This document shows positions 16,544 through 23,526 of a stretch of 45,793 nucleotides of DNA, piece after piece. Location: assembly GCA_030016385.1 (NCBI GenBank), contig JASEJN010000023.1, forward strand, positions 1 to 45,793. Reading direction: 5' to 3'. The position numbers were made by a program, and so were the translations under genes. Source of the DNA: Clostridiales bacterium. GTDB lineage: Bacteria; Bacillota; Clostridia; Clostridiales; Oxobacteraceae. Each line of letters begins with the position of its first letter. Positions within the stretch are counted from its first letter, which is position 1. Below the pieces are notes generated by a model that saw only the letters and a list, made by a program, of their open reading frames with translations, searched no databases and was not told where the DNA came from.

Positions 16544-16578
16544 TATAAATTTATTGATATTCAATAAATTTATATTGA
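16540..16578. promoter_or_regulatory. Perfect 39-bp palindrome, probable operator
   Basis: TCAATATAAATTTATTGA (16540-16557) and its exact reverse complement (16561-16578) flank a TAT spacer. Each 18-base half is itself an imperfect dyad, as if two dimer sites lay back to back. It overlaps the -35 of the DUF2975-XRE promoter and lies between that operon and the divergent GntR gene. A family-A tail relative (16591-16610) follows. Confidence 0.6.
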
Positions 16579-16633
16579 ACTCAGAAGAGTATTCTTTAAA
16601 TATAAAATATTCACAAATTTATTTCTATAATAC

Positions 16634-16664
16634 TTGACAAGACGTTATCAGTATGCTAGTATAC
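16634..16664 (+). promoter_or_regulatory. Promoter and operator of the GntR regulator gene
   Basis: TTGACA (16634-16639) and TAGTAT (16657-16662) are 17 bases apart. The -10 is embedded in GTATGCTAGTATAC (16651-16664), an imperfect palindrome. The same 14-mer in the same position relative to the -10 occurs before uxuB (18028-18041), which marks it as a likely shared operator. Confidence 0.7.
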
Positions 16665-16722
16665 AAGATGGATGTTAAATTAATAGATACTAAATTATTT
16701 TATTTCAAAGGAAAAATTACAA

Positions 16723-17406
16723 ATGAATGTAGAATTATTAGAAAAAAATTCATCAGAGTCGATAGGAGATTATACCTACAGAACTGTAAGAAAAAACATT
16801 ATTGACCTTAATCTTAAACCCGGAGAAGCCATTACTGAAAATGAGATCGTAAATATACTCAATATAAGCAGAACTCCGATCAGAGAAACTTTTGCTAAAC
16901 TTGTCAGAGAAGAATTGGTGGAAATATACCCTCAAAAGGGAACATTTGTGTCGCTTATAGATTTAGAACGTGTTGAGGAAGCAAAATTCATGAGATTAAA
17001 TTTGGAAAGAGCCGCTATGAAATTAGCATGTAAATATTTTCCCGACGATGTATTATTCGATCTAGAATCAAATTTTAATCAGCAGGAATTCTGCTTGAGC
17101 AAAAAAAATTATATACTGATATTTGATCTGGATAATGAAATGCACAGGCTTATTTTCAAAGGCTGCAGCAAAGAAAGGGTTTGGTCCTCGATACATTATT
17201 TAAATGGCGATTTCGATCGATTGAGAGTGCTCAGGCTTTCATCCAACCTTGACTGGAATAAAATCATCAACCATCACAGGAATATAATAAAGGCAATAAA
17301 GGAAAAGAATTGCGAGCTGGGTATAAAAACAATGGAAGAACATTTAACACTGGTTGATTCGGATAAAAAAGAACTAAAAGGTAAATATCCTGAATATTTT
17401 AGATAA
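16723..17406 (+). CDS. GntR-family (FadR subfamily) regulator, probable hexuronate regulator
   Basis: The 227-residue protein has an N-terminal winged helix (about 18-80) with NIIDLNLKPGEAITENEIVN and LNISRTPIRETFAKLVREEL, followed by an all-helical FCD ligand domain with LDNEMHRLIF and HHRNIIKAIKEKN. FCD-type regulators commonly sense sugar acids. Its promoter shares a 14-base palindrome with the uxuB promoter, so it likely controls itself and the uxu operon (inference). The ATG at 16723 follows AAAGGAAAAATTACAA, a moderate ribosome binding site. It is transcribed away from the XRE operon. Immediately downstream lies a fragment of a solute-binding protein. Confidence 0.85.
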   Translation: MNVELLEKNSSESIGDYTYRTVRKNIIDLNLKPGEAITENEIVNILNISRTPIRETFAKLVREELVEIYPQKGTFVSLIDLERVEEAKFMRLNLERAAMKLACKYFPDDVLFDLESNFNQQEFCLSKKNYILIFDLDNEMHRLIFKGCSKERVWSSIHYLNGDFDRLRVLRLSSNLDWNKIINHHRNIIKAIKEKNCELGIKTMEEHLTLVDSDKKELKGKYPEYFR

Positions 17407-17679
17407 TATTCAGGTAAAAAGGTTGCCGCGAAATTCAAAAAAGCTATTTTTTTAATATATTATGAGCCATACTATTATTCAATACCAAATTCTGCAGATG
17501 CAAAATACAACGCGGCGCTTACTAGTTTATCAACCCAAATGCTTGCAAAGTTGATTACAGCTAAACCATCTGATGTAGACAGCTTGTATAAAAAATTGGT
17601 TTCACAGTATATGACACAGGGTGGACAGGCGGTTTATGATGAGTATGTAAAAAATTATAAGACTCAGAATAATAAATAA
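17407..17679 (+). pseudogene. C-terminal remnant of an extracellular sugar-binding lipoprotein (ABC type)
   Basis: A frame with no start codon runs from the GntR stop to TAA 17677-17679. From about 17467 it reads PYYYSIPNSADAKYNAAL, followed by TQMLAKLITAKPSDVDSLYK and GGQAVYDEYVKNYKTQNNK. This is the style of the last 70 residues of LipO/LplA-type solute-binding proteins, whose C-termini carry such a GGQ-x4-EYVKNY ending. Signal peptide, lipobox and the main lobes are absent, and no permease genes remain. Most likely a deletion removed a transporter operon between the GntR gene and uxuB and left this tail. The exact deletion point between 17407 and 17470 cannot be set by eye. The remainder of the gap to 18097 holds a terminator, a repeat half and the uxuB promoter. 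Confidence 0.7.
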
Positions 17680-17769
17680 TTAATTAACTGATAGTATAGA
17701 AATTGCCTTATTATACTGACGGCTTGTTGAACCGATATGAATTAATTGTGATTAATCTTTGCAAAAATG

Positions 17770-17815
17770 CAAGAGGGGCATGCCTGTCATGGGCATGTCC
17801 CTCTTGTGCTTATTT
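17770..17815 (+). terminator. Terminator of the lost transporter gene
   Basis: CAAGAGGGGCATGCC (17770-17784) and GGGCATGTCCCTCTTG (17791-17806) form a long GC-rich stem with a 6-base loop, followed by T-rich DNA. It lies where the solute-binding protein transcript would have ended. Confidence 0.65.
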
Positions 17816-17959
17816 AGTATTAGTTTAAGTATAGTTCAGTAATTTTTCCTATTAAACCGTACTCTTTGTCAGGTCCCCTTTATTTAACTAACGATTATTT
17901 TTTTTGATTTTTAAACGACTGTTAATTTTGCAGCGAATTTATTTTTTATATTGGATGGA

Positions 17960-17976
17960 ATAATATTCTTCAAATA
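17960..17976. repeat. Family-A terminal repeat (solo end)
   Basis: The 17-base terminal repeat of the family-A element occurs exactly (ATAATATTCTTCAAATA) without a left partner, upstream of the uxuB promoter. Confidence 0.5.
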
Positions 17977-18010
17977 ATCTTAATGCACTCTGCAACTTTT
18001 TTCATATCAC

Positions 18011-18041
18011 TTGACAAGATATTACAAGTATGCTAGTATAC
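18011..18041 (+). promoter_or_regulatory. Promoter and operator of the uxu operon
   Basis: TTGACA (18011-18016), 17 bases, TAGTAT (18034-18039), with GTATGCTAGTATAC at 18028-18041 covering the -10. The layout copies the GntR promoter at 16634-16664, and identity extends to ACAAGA after the palindrome. Confidence 0.75.
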
Positions 18042-18097
18042 AAGACAGATAATGGATTATATTACTCTCCGGCATTTATGAAAGGAAGAAGTGTTTC

Positions 18098-19711
18098 ATG
18101 CTAAGCTTAAATAGGAAAGAATTAAAAAATGTGAATTTGTGGAAGCAGGCAGGTATAGAATTGCCTGAATTCGACTATGGGAAGATGGTGGACAAAACAT
18201 TTAAAAATCCTGCGTGGGTGCATTTTGGCGCAGGCAACATATTCAGAGGCTTTCCTGCCATGCTGCAGCAGATGCTCCTCGATTCGGGCAAAACAGATAC
18301 CGGCGTTGTCGCTGCGGAAGCGTACGATTATGAGATTATAGACAGGATATACAGGCCTTATGATAATTTAAGCCTTCTGGTAACTATGAATCCTGACGGA
18401 ACGCTGGATAAAAATGTTGTAGGAAGCATAAATGAAAGCCTTGTATGCGATACATCAAGGGAAAGCGATTGGAAGCGATTGATGGATATATTTACAAATC
18501 CTTCACTGCAGATGGTAAGTTTCACGATAACGGAAAAGGGATACAATCTGAAAAAAATTTCCGGAGATTATTCTGACGATGTAATGGAAGATACGTCAAA
18601 GGGGCCAAACCATCCTAAAAGTGTAATGGCAAAGGTTGCATCCCTTGCTTATGCCAGGTTTAAGAAGGAAAGGCTTCCAATTGCTTTTGTAAGTATGGAC
18701 AATTTCTCTCATAATGGGGAAAAGCTATACAGTTCCATAAATACAATTGCAAAGATGTGGGTTGAAAACGGATTGGTAGAGGGTGGATTCCTTGATTACA
18801 TAAATAATCCCGATAAAGTATCTTTTCCATGGAGCATGATAGATAAAATAACTCCAAGACCCTCTGCGGACGTTAAAAGGAAACTGAACATGGATGGCTT
18901 TGGAAGCACCGATATTATATGCACATCAAAAAATACGTATATAGCTCCATTTGTAAATACGGAAAAACCGCAGTACCTGGTGATAGAGGACAAGTTCCCC
19001 AACGGCCGCATGCCGCTGGAAATGGCAGGAGTATATTTTACCGACAGGGAAACGGTAGAAAAGGTTGAAATGATGAAGGTTTGTACATGCCTAAACCCTC
19101 TCCATACGGCTCTTGCGATTTTTGGATGCCTGCTCGGCTATAAATCCATAGCTGATGAAATGAAGGATGATTGCTTGAAAAAGCTTGTTAAAAAAATAGG
19201 TTATGAAGAGGGAATGCCTGTTGTTGTAAATCCGGGGATACTGAATCCTAGAGATTTTATAAAGGAAGTGATTGAAGTCAGGCTGCCAAACCCTTATATA
19301 CCTGATACACCTCAAAGAATCGCATCCGACACGTCGCAGAAGATCGGCATAAGGTTTGGAGAAACAATAAAGGCATATTGCGAAAGGTCTGATTTAGATG
19401 CAGGAAGACTTCAATATATCCCCCTTACTATAGCAGGGTGGTGCAGGTATCTTATGGGTATAGACGACAATGGAAATAAAATGGCATTAAGCCCGGATCC
19501 TCTTTTACCTACATTAAAGAAGTTATTTTACAGGATAAAAATAGGTGATGTAGTTTTAAAAGGCAGCTTAAGACCGTTGCTATCAAACAAATCGATATTT
19601 GGAATAAATCTCTATGATGCCGGATTGGGTGAAAAGGTGGAGGGATACTTTAAAGAGTTGGTTTCAGGAAAAGGGGCCGTAAGATTTACATTGCAGAAAT
19701 ATTTAAATTAA
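18098..19711 (+). CDS. uxuB: D-fructuronate reductase / mannitol dehydrogenase family (UxuB)
   Basis: UxuB reduces D-fructuronate to D-mannonate with NADH in glucuronate breakdown. The 537-residue protein has the mannitol-dehydrogenase-family Rossmann motif WVHFGAGNIFRGF (40-52), SFTITEKGYNLK, a long conserved centre with FVSMDNFSHNGEKL (Asn and His in the family pattern), and CTCLNPLHTALAIFGCLLGY. Length matches clostridial UxuB. The paired mannonate dehydratase gene immediately downstream supports fructuronate over mannitol or tagaturonate, though the family cannot be resolved by motifs alone. The ATG at 18098 follows AAAGGAAG. Confidence 0.85.
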   Translation: MLSLNRKELKNVNLWKQAGIELPEFDYGKMVDKTFKNPAWVHFGAGNIFRGFPAMLQQMLLDSGKTDTGVVAAEAYDYEIIDRIYRPYDNLSLLVTMNPDGTLDKNVVGSINESLVCDTSRESDWKRLMDIFTNPSLQMVSFTITEKGYNLKKISGDYSDDVMEDTSKGPNHPKSVMAKVASLAYARFKKERLPIAFVSMDNFSHNGEKLYSSINTIAKMWVENGLVEGGFLDYINNPDKVSFPWSMIDKITPRPSADVKRKLNMDGFGSTDIICTSKNTYIAPFVNTEKPQYLVIEDKFPNGRMPLEMAGVYFTDRETVEKVEMMKVCTCLNPLHTALAIFGCLLGYKSIADEMKDDCLKKLVKKIGYEEGMPVVVNPGILNPRDFIKEVIEVRLPNPYIPDTPQRIASDTSQKIGIRFGETIKAYCERSDLDAGRLQYIPLTIAGWCRYLMGIDDNGNKMALSPDPLLPTLKKLFYRIKIGDVVLKGSLRPLLSNKSIFGINLYDAGLGEKVEGYFKELVSGKGAVRFTLQKYLN

Positions 19712-19741
19712 AAGCAAATATATTAAAGAGAGATGATTAGC

Positions 19742-20818
19742 TTGAAGATGACATTTAGGTGGTTTGGTGAAAAAGATGACAGTGTTTCTCTGGAGCAAAT
19801 AAGGCAGATACCTGGAGTTACCGGAGTCGTAGGTGCATTATATGACGTTCCGATTGGGGATGTTTGGCCCCTTGAAAAAATACTGAAATTAAAAAAGACC
19901 GTTGAATCATCCGGCCTCAAGTTGGAAGTAATAGAGAGTGTCAATGTACATGAGGATATAAAACTTGGTCTTCCATCCCGGGATAGATACATTGAAAACT
20001 ATAAAGAGAGCATTAAAAATCTTGGCAAAGCCGGCATCAAAGTATTATGTTATAACTTCATGCCTGTTTTTGACTGGCTCAGGACGGATTTGGCGGAAAA
20101 GCTTCCTGACGGTTCCAGAGTACTTTCTTATGATGACAAAAAGGTAAAAAATACAGATCCAGTCAAACTTATCGAAGATATGGAGAAAGGTTCAAATGGG
20201 TTTGTGCTCCCCGGCTGGGAGCCGTACAGATTAAAGGAACTTAAAAAGGTGCTTGAACTATACAAGAATGTCGATGAAGAGAAATTATTTATGAATTTAA
20301 AATATTTTCTTGAAAGGATTATACCGGTATGTGAAGAATATGATGTGAAGATGGCTGTTCATCCGGATGATCCGGCATGGTCCGTTTTTGATCTGCCGAG
20401 GATTGTCACGAATAAAAGGAATATCGAAAGGCTCCTGAAACTTGTGGATAGCCCGTATAATGGTTTGACACTTTGCAGTGGTTCCTTAGGATGCAATCCG
20501 GAAAATAACATACCGGAGCTTATAAGGTATTTTGGCAGTATGGGCAGGATATATTTTGCGCATGTCAGAAATATAAAATTCATTGCAAAAAGGATTTTCA
20601 GGGAATCATCCCATCTTTCAAGTGATGGATCCTTTGACATGTTTGAAATAATGAAAGCATATTATGACATAGGATTTGATGGTTATATGCGTCCTGATCA
20701 TGGCAGGATGATATGGAATGAAAAGGCGAGGCCGGGATATGGATTGTATGACAGGGCACTTGGAGCAACTTACTTGAACGGTCTGTGGGAAGCCATCAAT
20801 AAAATGAGCAAATGCTGA
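19742..20818 (+). CDS. uxuA: Mannonate dehydratase (UxuA)
   Basis: UxuA dehydrates D-mannonate to 2-keto-3-deoxygluconate. The 358-residue TIM-barrel protein reads MKMTFRWFGEKDDSVSLEQ at the start, IPGVTGVVGALYDVPIGDVW, MAVHPDDPAWSVFDLPR, LCSGSLGCNPENN, RIYFAHVRNIK and GYMRPDHGRMIW, all typical of the enzyme, including metal-site His and Cys residues. TTG 19742 gives the usual MKMTFRW N-terminus; an ATG at 19733 is the alternative. It is 30 bases behind uxuB and about 50 before the first Gfo/Idh gene. The next enzymes (KDG kinase and aldolase) are not in the window. Confidence 0.92.
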   Translation: MKMTFRWFGEKDDSVSLEQIRQIPGVTGVVGALYDVPIGDVWPLEKILKLKKTVESSGLKLEVIESVNVHEDIKLGLPSRDRYIENYKESIKNLGKAGIKVLCYNFMPVFDWLRTDLAEKLPDGSRVLSYDDKKVKNTDPVKLIEDMEKGSNGFVLPGWEPYRLKELKKVLELYKNVDEEKLFMNLKYFLERIIPVCEEYDVKMAVHPDDPAWSVFDLPRIVTNKRNIERLLKLVDSPYNGLTLCSGSLGCNPENNIPELIRYFGSMGRIYFAHVRNIKFIAKRIFRESSHLSSDGSFDMFEIMKAYYDIGFDGYMRPDHGRMIWNEKARPGYGLYDRALGATYLNGLWEAINKMSKC

Positions 20819-20872
20819 AGCTAGCAGATATTTATATTTTATTAGTTTGCCTGTATGGAGGGTGATTTACAA

Positions 20873-22027
20873 ATGGTAAATGTAGCTATAGTCGGAACAG
20901 GAAATATATCTCAAGCACATATAAAGTCGTATTTGCAGTTTAAAGACAGATGCAAGATTGTCGCTTTGGTAGATATTTATCCTGAAAAGGCGGAAGAGAA
21001 GAAAAAGAGATTCGGCCTTGTGGATGCAGATGTTTACGACGACCACAAAAAAATACTGGGAAGAGGCGATATCGATCTGGTGGACATATGCACTCCGCCA
21101 TATGTACATGCTGAAATCGCAATAAACAGCTTAAATGCAGGGAAGAATGTGCTATGCGAAAAACCCATGGGAGCATCTCTTGGAGAATGCGATGCTATGA
21201 TTGAAGCCTCCAAAAGAAATAACAAGCTCTTATCCATAATAGCCCAAAACCGTTATAGGACAGCTTTTATGAAATTAAAAAAAGTACTTGATTCGGGCAT
21301 TGCCGGAGATGTCGTACATGTTCAGGTAGATTCACTATGGTGGAGGGGCCATAACTATTATGATCTATGGTGGAGAGGCACATGGGAAAAGGAAGGCGGA
21401 GGATGTACATTAAACCATGCTGTACACCATATAGACATGGTAGCATGGATGATGGGAATGCCTGAAGAGGTACAGGCTGTTATGAGCAACACATCCCATG
21501 ACAATGCGGAAGTTGAAGATATATCGATCGCCATATTGAAATATAAAAGTGGGGCGCTGGGGCAGATAACAAGTTCTGTTGTACATCATGGGGAAGAACA
21601 GCAAGTCATATTTCAGTGCAAAAATGCAAGAATATCGGCTCCATGGAAAGTGTATGCTTCAACACAAAAATCAAATGGTTTCCCTGAAAGGAACGAAAAG
21701 CTTGAAAGGGAAATACAAGAATTATATGATAGCCTTCCGGAGGCAAAATATATCGGGCATGCAGCTCAGATAGATGATGTGCTGAACTATTTTGAAACCG
21801 GCAAAAAAGTTTTGGTATCTGCACAGGATGGCAAGAATGCCTTGGAGCTTATAACGGCCATATATAAATCCGCATCCGAAAGAAAACCTGTGAAACTTCC
21901 GCTGTTAAAGGACGATCCATTCTATACGGTTGGAGGAATACAGGCCAATGCACCACATTTCTATGAGAAGTCAAAAAGCATTAAAAATTTTGATAATGAA
22001 AATATAACATTGGGAAGAGAGGTATGA
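20873..22027 (+). CDS. Gfo/Idh/MocA-family oxidoreductase 1 of the uxu island
   Basis: This 384-residue NAD(P)-dependent oxidoreductase has the Rossmann motif VAIVGTGNISQAH (4-16), DICTPPYVHAE and the catalytic-region NVLCEKPMGASLGECD (EKP motif). A typical Gfo/Idh C-terminal barrel follows with GGGCTLNHAVHHIDM, containing the usual active-site His. It is intact. I start at ATG 20873 after GGAGGGTGAT; an in-frame ATG at 20855 precedes that site. Substrate unknown; the uxu context suggests oxidation or reduction of an uncommon uronate or its derivative. Confidence 0.88.
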   Translation: MVNVAIVGTGNISQAHIKSYLQFKDRCKIVALVDIYPEKAEEKKKRFGLVDADVYDDHKKILGRGDIDLVDICTPPYVHAEIAINSLNAGKNVLCEKPMGASLGECDAMIEASKRNNKLLSIIAQNRYRTAFMKLKKVLDSGIAGDVVHVQVDSLWWRGHNYYDLWWRGTWEKEGGGCTLNHAVHHIDMVAWMMGMPEEVQAVMSNTSHDNAEVEDISIAILKYKSGALGQITSSVVHHGEEQQVIFQCKNARISAPWKVYASTQKSNGFPERNEKLEREIQELYDSLPEAKYIGHAAQIDDVLNYFETGKKVLVSAQDGKNALELITAIYKSASERKPVKLPLLKDDPFYTVGGIQANAPHFYEKSKSIKNFDNENITLGREV

Positions 22028-22030
22028 TTT

Positions 22031-23101
22031 ATGTCTAAAGAGAGCGGAATGAACTATGCACCAAAGGGAAAAACAAACAAAGTATGCAAGGAAGGGGAAT
22101 TCGTTTTTGCTGCCATAGGATTGGACCACGGCCATATTTATGGCATGAGCAACGGCCTTGTGGAAGCAGGAGCCCAGTTAAAATGGGTTTATGACAAGGA
22201 TCCTGCAAAAGTTGAAGCTTTTTGCAAAACTTATCCTGGAGTTAAAGCCGCCTGCTGTGAAGAGCAGATACTGGACGACAGATCCGTAAACTTGGTTGCA
22301 AGCGCTGCAATACCTTCAGACCGATGTGATGTAGGCCTTAGGGCAATGGATGCGGGAAAGGATTACTTTGCCGACAAACCTCCGATGACCACCTTTGAGC
22401 AGCTTGAAGCGGCAAAGGCAAAAGTCAAGGAAACAGGAAGAAAATATGGCGTGTACTTTGGAGAAAGACTCCATAACGAGAGCTCTGTATTTGCCGGACA
22501 ATTAATTGAAAAGGGAGCAATAGGAAGGGTTATACAGGTTACCGGAATGGGACCGCACCGGATTGGAAAGGGAAGGCCCGACTGGTTCTATGAAAAGGAC
22601 AAATTCGGGGGGATACTCTGCGATATAGGAAGCCATCAGCTTGAGCAATTTCTGTTTTATACAGGAGCAAAAGATGCTGCTGTACAGTTTTCAAGGGTTG
22701 CCAATTATAACCACAAAGACCATGAAAACTTCGAAGATTATGGAGATGTTTCATTAATCGGCGATAATGGCGCCACAGGGTATTTCAGGCTGGACTGGTT
22801 CACTCCCGACGGACTTGGTACCTGGGGCGACGGGCGTCTTTTTATACTGGGAACCGACGGCTACATAGAACTTCGTAAATATATCGATGTAGCCAGAAGC
22901 ACATCGACAGATAATGTATACATGGTGGACAGAAAGGGAGAACATTTTTTTGAAGTGGCAGGCAAAGTTGGATTCCCATTCTTCGGAAAATTCATACTTG
23001 ATTGCCTTAACAGAACGGAAAACGCCATGACGCAGGAACATGCATTTAAGGCTGTTGAGCTATGCCTGACAGCTCAAAAGAAGGCAATCAAAGTAGAATG
23101 A
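22031..23101 (+). CDS. Gfo/Idh/MocA-family oxidoreductase 2 of the uxu island
   Basis: The second 356-residue oxidoreductase starts 3 bases after the stop of the first, so translation is likely coupled. Its N-terminal motif is FAAIGLDHGHIYGMSNGL rather than the standard GxGxxG form, and the catalytic region reads DYFADKPPMTTFEQ, with DKP replacing EKP. A C-terminal barrel with GGILCDIGSHQLEQF follows. This divergent Gfo/Idh subgroup occurs in sugar clusters of Clostridia and Paenibacillus. Two non-identical copies in one operon may act on successive intermediates or as a heteromer (inference). A terminator follows at 23161. Confidence 0.85.
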   Translation: MSKESGMNYAPKGKTNKVCKEGEFVFAAIGLDHGHIYGMSNGLVEAGAQLKWVYDKDPAKVEAFCKTYPGVKAACCEEQILDDRSVNLVASAAIPSDRCDVGLRAMDAGKDYFADKPPMTTFEQLEAAKAKVKETGRKYGVYFGERLHNESSVFAGQLIEKGAIGRVIQVTGMGPHRIGKGRPDWFYEKDKFGGILCDIGSHQLEQFLFYTGAKDAAVQFSRVANYNHKDHENFEDYGDVSLIGDNGATGYFRLDWFTPDGLGTWGDGRLFILGTDGYIELRKYIDVARSTSTDNVYMVDRKGEHFFEVAGKVGFPFFGKFILDCLNRTENAMTQEHAFKAVELCLTAQKKAIKVE

Positions 23102-23160
23102 TCAATCTCTATCGCAAATCTACAAAAGTTAATATACGATAAAATCGTAAGTTTTTATAC

Positions 23161-23200
23161 AAGCCGGCATCTTTTTTCATATGGTGCCGGCTTTATTTTT
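23161..23200 (+). terminator. Terminator of the uxu operon
   Basis: AAGCCGGCA (23161-23169) pairs with TGCCGGCTT (23185-23193), followed by TATTTTT. It closes the uxuB-uxuA-Gfo-Gfo transcript. Confidence 0.85.
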
Positions 23201-23257
23201 AACAGACTCTATATACTTCGAGCTTAGCGATTGAAATAATATTCTTCAAATATAAAA
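23201..23257. repeat. Family-A repeat, right half
   Basis: Thirty-eight bases (23220-23257) are identical to 2608-2645 in the full family-A element, and AACAGACTCT just upstream matches the element's stem. No left half is present. The rest of 23102-23526 is AT-rich DNA and the small gene at 23390. Confidence 0.65.
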
Positions 23258-23389
23258 ACATGCGCTCTCATAAGACTCGAAAATTTTTTAATTTGACAAT
23301 GCAATTATTAAAAATTAAAATTATATAATAACCGGTAAATATATAATTTATAACAGCCACGAATATTTTAAGGCTCGGGAGGTAGTATC

Positions 23390-23494
23390 ATGAAGCGAAA
23401 GCACAGGGTATTGTTTACAAGAATCGTAAGCGTAATTCTGCTTATTATGCTGCTTGCTTCGATATTCGAATTGGGACTTCTTATGAGAAGATAG
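23390..23494 (+). CDS. 34-residue single-pass membrane peptide upstream of smc
   Basis: The frame reads MKRKHRVLFTRIVSVILLIM, then LLASIFELGLLMRR and a stop. A strongly basic N-terminus precedes one clear membrane helix. GGGAGG (23377-23382) lies 7 bases before the ATG, a better ribosome binding site than that of smc. It ends 32 bases before the smc TTG start, so it probably shares the smc transcript. I recognise no family. The combination of good ribosome binding site, positive-inside topology and operon position makes it more credible than a chance frame. Confidence 0.55.
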   Translation: MKRKHRVLFTRIVSVILLIMLLASIFELGLLMRR

Positions 23495-23526
23495 AGGGAT
23501 TATAGCAATAGAGGGGTGCGGAGAAT

